A DNA stretch of 27,730 nucleotides from JBBQVS01 sp038211295 (GTDB taxonomy: Bacteria > Chloroflexota > Ktedonobacteria > Ktedonobacterales > Ktedonobacteraceae). The stretch lies in assembly GCA_038211295.1 (NCBI GenBank), contig JBBQVS010000054.1:1-27730 (forward strand). The letters are read 5' to 3'. The notes below the pieces were generated by a model. That model had not been told where the DNA came from. It ran no database searches and saw only the letters and a list, made by a program, of their open reading frames with translations. The position numbers and the translations under genes are program-made. Below, piece by piece: positions 23,036 to 27,730 of the stretch (the first letter of the stretch is position 1; every line of letters begins with the position of its first letter).

Positions 23036-24148
23036 ATGCACTGGTTCCGCGCTCAAAAGAGTATTCGCGAGCATCAATCTCGTTCCTCGACACGTTTTCG
23101 TTCGCTCACACTGCTCGCGTGTATACTCATCGCTCTGTTTGGTCTCCTCTACGCTCATGGAGTAAATGCGAACGGGACGCCTATATTCAAAGGTCATCCC
23201 ATCGGTGTGAAGCGCGTCTCAGGTCAGCACGCGCCCGTAACGGTCAACTACAATAAGCCTGTACTGGCGTTCTACTATATGTGGTATCACGGTGCTGACT
23301 GGTGTAGTTGTCATATGTCGGACCTGCCGAAGCCACAGTACGACTCTAGCGACGAGACAACCATTGACCGTCAGATTAATCAGGCCGCGAGTGCCGGCAT
23401 CACTGGCTTCATCAGTTCATGGTGGGGTGCGGGCGATAATACCGATAAGAACTTCGCCAAATTGTTGGTTCACGCCACCAAATTGGAGCAAAACACTGGC
23501 TTTCGCTTCTCATCTTCGTTTTATATGGAAAGTGACGCTCCAGCACTCAATACCCAAAGTAAGATGATCGCGGGTTTGCGCTTTGTATCACAGCATTACA
23601 CAGGCAACGCCCACTTTTTTCACTGGCATGGCAAGCCGGTCTTGTTCTTCTGGAATCCGCTCGGCAACGGGCGCACACTCGGCGAGTGGGCATATATCAG
23701 AAGTCAGGTTGACCCCAACCATACGATGATCTGGTCTGCCGAAGGCGTCGATATGAACCTGCTGAATGTTTTTGACGGTATTCACCTGTTCAGTGCCGGC
23801 TACTGGGGTATTCAGCATGGCACGATGCCACAGGTCGATCAAGGCTTCCGCAACCAGATCAACGCCTATAATCAGGCGCATCACACACAGAAAATCTGGG
23901 CGGCGGGCGTCCTGCCGGGCTATGACGACACACGCGTTCCCGGACGACAGGGAACATACATTGTGCCACGCAATAACGGGGCGACGTATCAGACAAGCTG
24001 GCGTGCCGCGATGAGTAGTAGCCCGGAATGGATTACCATTACCACCTTTAACGAATGGTTTGAAGGGGCGATGATTGAGCCAAGCGTTCGTTACGGCAAT
24101 CAATACCTGAACTTGACGCAACAGTTCACCAAACAATGGCACGGTTAA
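23036..24148 (+). CDS. Secreted or anchored GH99-like glycoside hydrolase
   Basis: 370 residues. An N-terminal hydrophobic helix (about 22-44, LTLLACILIALFGLLYAHG) acts as a signal peptide or anchor. The rest is a TIM-barrel-like protein: PVLAFYYMWYHGADW at the first strand, ITGFISSWWGAGDN, KPVLFFWNP, and near the C-terminus ITITTFNEWFEGAMIEPS. Glu340 and Glu343 have the spacing of the two catalytic Glu residues of GH99 endo-alpha-mannosidases (Glu333/Glu336 in the Bacteroides enzyme). Its substrate here is unknown; GH71 or other GH99-like subfamilies are alternatives. A strong AAAGGAGG 5 nt before ATG 23036 settles the start. It precedes the S53 protease gene and both are exported. Confidence 0.8.
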   Translation: MHWFRAQKSIREHQSRSSTRFRSLTLLACILIALFGLLYAHGVNANGTPIFKGHPIGVKRVSGQHAPVTVNYNKPVLAFYYMWYHGADWCSCHMSDLPKPQYDSSDETTIDRQINQAASAGITGFISSWWGAGDNTDKNFAKLLVHATKLEQNTGFRFSSSFYMESDAPALNTQSKMIAGLRFVSQHYTGNAHFFHWHGKPVLFFWNPLGNGRTLGEWAYIRSQVDPNHTMIWSAEGVDMNLLNVFDGIHLFSAGYWGIQHGTMPQVDQGFRNQINAYNQAHHTQKIWAAGVLPGYDDTRVPGRQGTYIVPRNNGATYQTSWRAAMSSSPEWITITTFNEWFEGAMIEPSVRYGNQYLNLTQQFTKQWHG

Positions 24149-24179
24149 TATCGTGTTCTACATATCGCGTTTTTTCTGT

Positions 24180-24203
24180 GCAGGGAGACGTTCTTCCTGC
24201 TTT
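24180..24203 (+). terminator. Hairpin between the hydrolase and protease genes
   Basis: GCAGGGAGA (24180-24188) pairs with TCTTCCTGC (24192-24200), with one G·T wobble and a CGT loop, followed by TTT. It may end the hydrolase transcript. Confidence 0.55.
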
Positions 24204-24268
24204 CCCCGAATATACAGTTTCTAACAACAAATATATATGAGGTCAGGTTGAAAGGGAGGGAATTTTTC

Positions 24269-27200
24269 ATGCCATTATGGAAACCTTTGAGCATAAGAGG
24301 CGATCAGAAGCGTAGCTCTTCTGGTCGTCTACTGCTTATTCTTACAGTGCTTTTCGCGCTACTTTCTCTCGTCGGAGTTGGAACCTTCCAATTTCTACGT
24401 CTCACACCAACACACGCGACGGCGACGAACACCCCCGTCTCGTTTCCTACTGCACATCCCGCAATACTCAAACAAAGCCACGTCAACGGACTGGCGAACA
24501 TGCAGCAACGGCTCTCACTGACGATTGGGCTACGTGTTCCCAACCAGGCCGCGTTGACACGCTATGTCGAGGATATTTCACACCCCGACTCTGTTAATTA
24601 TCATCGTTACCTCACGCCAGCGCAATACGAGGGAGCGTTCAGTCCCACCAAAGCCATGTATAGCAGCGTGGAACAATACCTGCAAACAGCAGGCTTCACC
24701 ATCACACACACATATACGCACCGTTTACTAATCGCGTTCAGTGGAACCGTAGCCCAGGTTCAGCGCACCTTTGGCGTGACCATTCAAAACTACACCGCTC
24801 CGAGCGGCTACCACTATTACGCGAACGTAGCTGACCCGCAGCTTCCCGCGTGGTTTGCGAACGCGGTACAAAGCTTCACGGGGCTAAATGACGCGGTACG
24901 TTTTCAACATCCCCCGTTACACAAAGCGGCGGTTGACAAAGCACATCCCGCGAGCTTGCAACCAGCGTGTCTGGCGAATGACACAACGGGGAGCTATCTC
25001 TCACCAACCCAAATGGCGACAGCATATGGGCTAAGCGACCTGTATAACGCAGGCTATCATGGCGAAGGTCAGACCATCGCGCTGTTCGAGTTGGCGACCT
25101 TCTCTATGAGCGACATCACGGCATACACATCTTGCTATGGTCACAGTCATACGCCAATTCAAACGGTTGTCACAGGCTCTTCTGCGGTTGTCTCTGATGG
25201 AGGAATGCAGGAAGTGGAGCTTGACGCTCAGGTTGTCCTGAGTGCCGCGCCACAACTCGGCAAGCTCGTGATCTACGAGGCGGGCAACAACTCGGCGGAC
25301 TACCTCACGGAATGGGCGCAGATCGTGCAGGACGCGGTTCCAGTGGTAAGCACAAGCTGGGGAACCTGCGAACTGGACATAGACCCGTCAGAGGCACAGC
25401 AGGAGAATATTCTTTTCATGGCGGCAGTCGCGCAGGGCCAGAGTATTCTCGCGGCATCAGGCGATAGTGGTAGCGCGGGTTGTGCCTTCGATCAATCAGG
25501 TAACGGCACAAGCCCCTCGCTTGCCCTCAGCGCGGGCGATCCGGGCGCACAACCGTTTGTCACGAGCGTTGGCGGCACAACGCTCACTGTCAACAACACC
25601 GCGGCCCACACCGGTGAGACAACGTGGAACAATCTTCCCGACGCGACAAGGCAATATACTGGAGGCGCGTCTGGCGGCGGCATCAGCAAATACTGGGCTG
25701 CTCCCGTGTGGCAGAGTGCGCCCGGCGTGAGAAACAGTTCGACATCCGCGATACCTTGTAGTGCTCCCTCTGGCGGTTTTTGTCGAGAGACGCCAGACGT
25801 GTCGCTCAACGCTGACCCCACAAGCAACAGCTATCTTACCTATTGCACACCGACCCAGGCGGGTTGCGATGCCGCGCGTCCATGGAGTACCGTTGGCGGC
25901 ACCTCGGCGGCGGCTCCCATGTGGGCGGCACTGGTCGCGCTGGCGAATCAGATGTCGCTCAAGCAGGGAGGCTTCAATCTCGGTTTTGTGAATCCGCTTC
26001 TCTATCAGATCGCGAGCGATAGCGCGAAATATGCCGCGAGTTTTCACGATATAATCGCAGGCAACAACGACTATAATAGCAACAACCATGCGCTCTATCC
26101 CGCGACCAATAACTACGATATGGCGACAGGTCTGGGGAGTTACAAAGCCTTCACGCTCGCGACCAATCTAGTCGCGCAGGCAAGAAACGCGAACCCGACG
26201 CGTACCGCGCCAGGCAATACCACATGGTATTTCGCGGAAGGCAGCGTTGGCGGTGGTTTTCAGGAGTTTATCACGCTGCAAAATCCCAGTGCGACGCAGG
26301 ACGCGGCGGTAGCCATCACGTACCTGTTCGAGGGAAGACAATCCGTTGTCGTAACGCATAACATCCCTAAAAGTTCGCGTGCGACGGTGAGTGTCAACAG
26401 CGATCTGCATGTTCAGACAACGGACGCGCAACAGGCACTTTCGGCAATCGTGCGTGTCATCAACAATGGCCCCGGTATCGTCGCGGAACGCCCAATGTAC
26501 TTCTCGTATAAGGGCATCGCGAGCGGAACCGATGTCGTGGGTGCCACCGCGCCTCAAAGCACCTACTACTTTCCATCAGTGGATACGCGCAACAATGGGC
26601 GCACCTATCTGACCTATCTCACAATGCTCAATCCCAGCACCACGCTGACCACGCATGTCACCGTGACCTACTACACAGGTATGTGTGGCAATATGAGTGA
26701 GGCGGCCTGTCCCACACAAAACGTCGCGATTGCGCCGTTGCATCGTGGCACCGCTACTCCGCTTACGCTCAACCTGTTTCAACAGACCTCGGTCAGCGTG
26801 CAGAGCGACAGTCCCATTGTCGTCGAGCGACCAACCTACTTCAGCGATACTATCGCGACGGCGGGCGGGGCAACAACGGGCGCGGCAAGCGTTGTCGGCG
26901 CAGCGACCCCCGGTAGGGACTGGCTTTTCGCGGAAGGCTACACGGGGAACAATTTTCAGGAGTATCTGGTACTGGCAAACTTTACGACGACGGCGACGAG
27001 CGCAACCGTAACATTGGAGTATGACAACGGACATCGACAGGCAATCTCTGTCAGTGTACCCGCGCTTGGGCATACCTACTTCGATGTAAACCGTGCCAAC
27101 ACGTCGCCAACGGGAACATGTGATATCACGCCATGTCAGACCTCGATGGCCTCATCGGTTGAAGTCACCTCGGCGGCAAACATTGTCGTTGATCGCATGA

Positions 27201-27631
27201 TGTACTTTCACTACGGCAGCACCCGCATCTCTGGCGCGACGGAGACGGTTGGCGAGGCCGGCCCCGCCTCACATAGCGTCTATGCCTTTGCGGAAGGCTA
27301 CACGGCAGGTTCATTTCAGGAATATCTCACGCTGCAAAACCCCACCAGTCACGACGAAACTGCAGCAATCACACTCTTTGTGGATACCTACGTACTCCAA
27401 GAGCAGGTCACGGTCAAGGCTCAGAGTCGTAAGACGGTAGGTATCAATTCGCTCGTTACGCCCATCGCGCAAGCCTACAACAATATGGGTAGTAACTCCT
27501 ACGCGGTCTCGCTCACGGTGCAGGCACTGGGCGTAAACGCGCGAATAGTAGCGGAACGCCCCATGTACTTCAACTTCTACGGCTCAATGGGCGGCACTGA
27601 CGTGCTTGGGTATACGCAAGGGGTTAGTTAG
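24269..27631 (+). CDS. S53 (sedolisin/kumamolisin-like) protease with four C-terminal repeats
   Basis: 1120 residues. A hydrophobic helix (about 20-44) directs export. A pro-kumamolisin activation domain follows (about 60-205: RLSLTIGLRVPNQAAL, HRYLTPAQYEGAFSP, FGVTIQNYTAPSGYHYYAN). The catalytic domain (about 235-640) has Glu315 and Asp319 (QEVELDAQ), oxyanion Asp399 (ASGDSG) and nucleophile Ser546 (GGTSAAAPMW). The last part, DIIAGNNDYN and NNYDMATGLGSY, matches the family's calcium site. Residues about 649-1120 are four repeats of roughly 115-120 residues, each opening near (W/Y)xFAEG or YYFPSVD, continuing FQEYLTLQNP-like and ending at VAERPMYF. They probably bind surfaces or polymer. Such proteases work at acidic pH. 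ATG 24269, with AGGGAGG upstream, is preferred over TTG 24248. Confidence 0.93.
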   Translation: MPLWKPLSIRGDQKRSSSGRLLLILTVLFALLSLVGVGTFQFLRLTPTHATATNTPVSFPTAHPAILKQSHVNGLANMQQRLSLTIGLRVPNQAALTRYVEDISHPDSVNYHRYLTPAQYEGAFSPTKAMYSSVEQYLQTAGFTITHTYTHRLLIAFSGTVAQVQRTFGVTIQNYTAPSGYHYYANVADPQLPAWFANAVQSFTGLNDAVRFQHPPLHKAAVDKAHPASLQPACLANDTTGSYLSPTQMATAYGLSDLYNAGYHGEGQTIALFELATFSMSDITAYTSCYGHSHTPIQTVVTGSSAVVSDGGMQEVELDAQVVLSAAPQLGKLVIYEAGNNSADYLTEWAQIVQDAVPVVSTSWGTCELDIDPSEAQQENILFMAAVAQGQSILAASGDSGSAGCAFDQSGNGTSPSLALSAGDPGAQPFVTSVGGTTLTVNNTAAHTGETTWNNLPDATRQYTGGASGGGISKYWAAPVWQSAPGVRNSSTSAIPCSAPSGGFCRETPDVSLNADPTSNSYLTYCTPTQAGCDAARPWSTVGGTSAAAPMWAALVALANQMSLKQGGFNLGFVNPLLYQIASDSAKYAASFHDIIAGNNDYNSNNHALYPATNNYDMATGLGSYKAFTLATNLVAQARNANPTRTAPGNTTWYFAEGSVGGGFQEFITLQNPSATQDAAVAITYLFEGRQSVVVTHNIPKSSRATVSVNSDLHVQTTDAQQALSAIVRVINNGPGIVAERPMYFSYKGIASGTDVVGATAPQSTYYFPSVDTRNNGRTYLTYLTMLNPSTTLTTHVTVTYYTGMCGNMSEAACPTQNVAIAPLHRGTATPLTLNLFQQTSVSVQSDSPIVVERPTYFSDTIATAGGATTGAASVVGAATPGRDWLFAEGYTGNNFQEYLVLANFTTTATSATVTLEYDNGHRQAISVSVPALGHTYFDVNRANTSPTGTCDITPCQTSMASSVEVTSAANIVVDRMMYFHYGSTRISGATETVGEAGPASHSVYAFAEGYTAGSFQEYLTLQNPTSHDETAAITLFVDTYVLQEQVTVKAQSRKTVGINSLVTPIAQAYNNMGSNSYAVSLTVQALGVNARIVAERPMYFNFYGSMGGTDVLGYTQGVS
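26217..27628 (+). repeat. Four in-frame coding repeats of the protease C-terminus
   Basis: Units begin near 26217, 26557, 26919 and 27277, about 340-360 nt each. Copies 1, 3 and 4 share the coding phrases FAEG, FQE(F/Y) and a closing (ER/DR)xMYF; copy 2 is divergent at its start (YYFPSVD). Copies 3 and 4 are the closest, sharing the DNA string GCGGAAGGCTACACGG. Confidence 0.8.
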
Positions 27632-27635
27632 TATA

Positions 27636-27690
27636 CAATAACAAGACAATAACAAGACAATAACAAGACAATAACAAGACAATAACAAGG
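27636..27690. repeat. 11-bp tandem repeat, five copies
   Basis: CAATAACAAGA repeated five times head to tail, with one change at the last base of copy 5. It starts just after the protease stop codon and ends just before the second palindromic-element core. It has no spacers and is not CRISPR. Confidence 0.9.
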
Positions 27691-27698
27691 AAAGCAGG

Positions 27699-27722
27699 GA
27701 GACCGCGAGGGTCTCCCCTACA
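27699..27722. repeat. Second copy of the dispersed palindrome core
   Basis: 24 nt matching the inner core of the 12390-12464 palindrome at 23 of 24 positions (G instead of A at the twelfth base). The core is itself a palindrome, GAGACC-GCGAG-GGTCTC. The element runs into the end of the window, so a second arm cannot be seen. Confidence 0.75.
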
Positions 27723-27730
27723 CTAGGATG

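Noticed and set aside
25496..26089. 197-residue reverse open frame inside the S53 gene
   Set aside because: Antisense to the catalytic domain, Arg/Cys-rich and without domain signals.
27636..27690. Tandem repeats considered as a CRISPR array
   Set aside because: Units are 11 bp, contiguous and without spacers.
1..27730. tRNA and rRNA genes
   Set aside because: No T-loop-like GGTTCRANNCC box with matching arms and no rRNA core sequence were noticed on either strand; a covariance search was not possible.

Overview
The window looks like chromosomal DNA of a soil-type, multicellular member of the Chloroflexi, most likely class Ktedonobacteria. This is inferred from gene content, not from a marker gene: moderate GC, Pkn2-style kinase/TPR remnants, XRE-TPR regulators, ECF sigma/ZAS anti-sigma pairs, an S53 (sedolisin) protease with long C-terminal repeats, a GH99-like secreted protein and a stand-alone nitric oxide synthase oxygenase. 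No rRNA, tRNA, CRISPR array or transposase was seen. Several promoters have clear -35/-10 boxes 16-18 bp apart, as expected for a housekeeping sigma-70-type factor.

Layout. 1-2.6 kb: a membrane PilJ/NarX-like sensor with a cytosolic SWIM-type zinc finger, tightly followed by a bacterial NOS oxygenase. 2.6-5.4 kb: rplI (reverse), a CoxG-like SRPBCC protein (forward) and an RNase D-like exonuclease fused to HEAT-like repeats (reverse). 5.4-7.3 kb: a broken Ser/Thr kinase-TPR gene whose kinase core has been deleted, then a small XRE regulator divergent from an unknown two-gene unit. 7.4-10.2 kb: NADP-type isocitrate dehydrogenase with the long C-terminal domain, a beta-class carbonic anhydrase and moaC, all forward. 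10.2-13.9 kb (reverse): a sigma-like protein with a soluble zinc-motif (HxxxCxxC) partner, a 35-bp perfect palindrome and an XRE-TPR regulator. 13.9-14.5 kb: an AT-rich gap. 14.5-17.9 kb: acyl-CoA ligase and rsmI (forward), convergent with malate dehydrogenase (reverse). 18.0-19.7 kb: a compact Type II restriction-modification system of the BglII/BstYI family. 19.7-22.7 kb (reverse): acetyl-CoA acetyltransferase, and an anti-sigma factor with its ECF sigma factor. 23.0-27.6 kb: a GH99-like secreted hydrolase and a giant S53 protease. 27.6-27.7 kb: an 11-bp tandem repeat and a second copy of the core of the palindrome found at 12.4 kb.

Most worth following up: (i) the putative NOx-sensor/SWIM protein next to NOS; (ii) the restriction-modification system, with an apparent near-absence of RGATCY sites in the surrounding DNA (about 54 GATC by hand count, only one RGATCY); (iii) the kinase pseudogene with a datable internal deletion; (iv) the sigma-like/soluble zinc-motif pair; (v) the dispersed palindromic element; (vi) the divergently regulated unknown bicistron at 6.2-7.3 kb.
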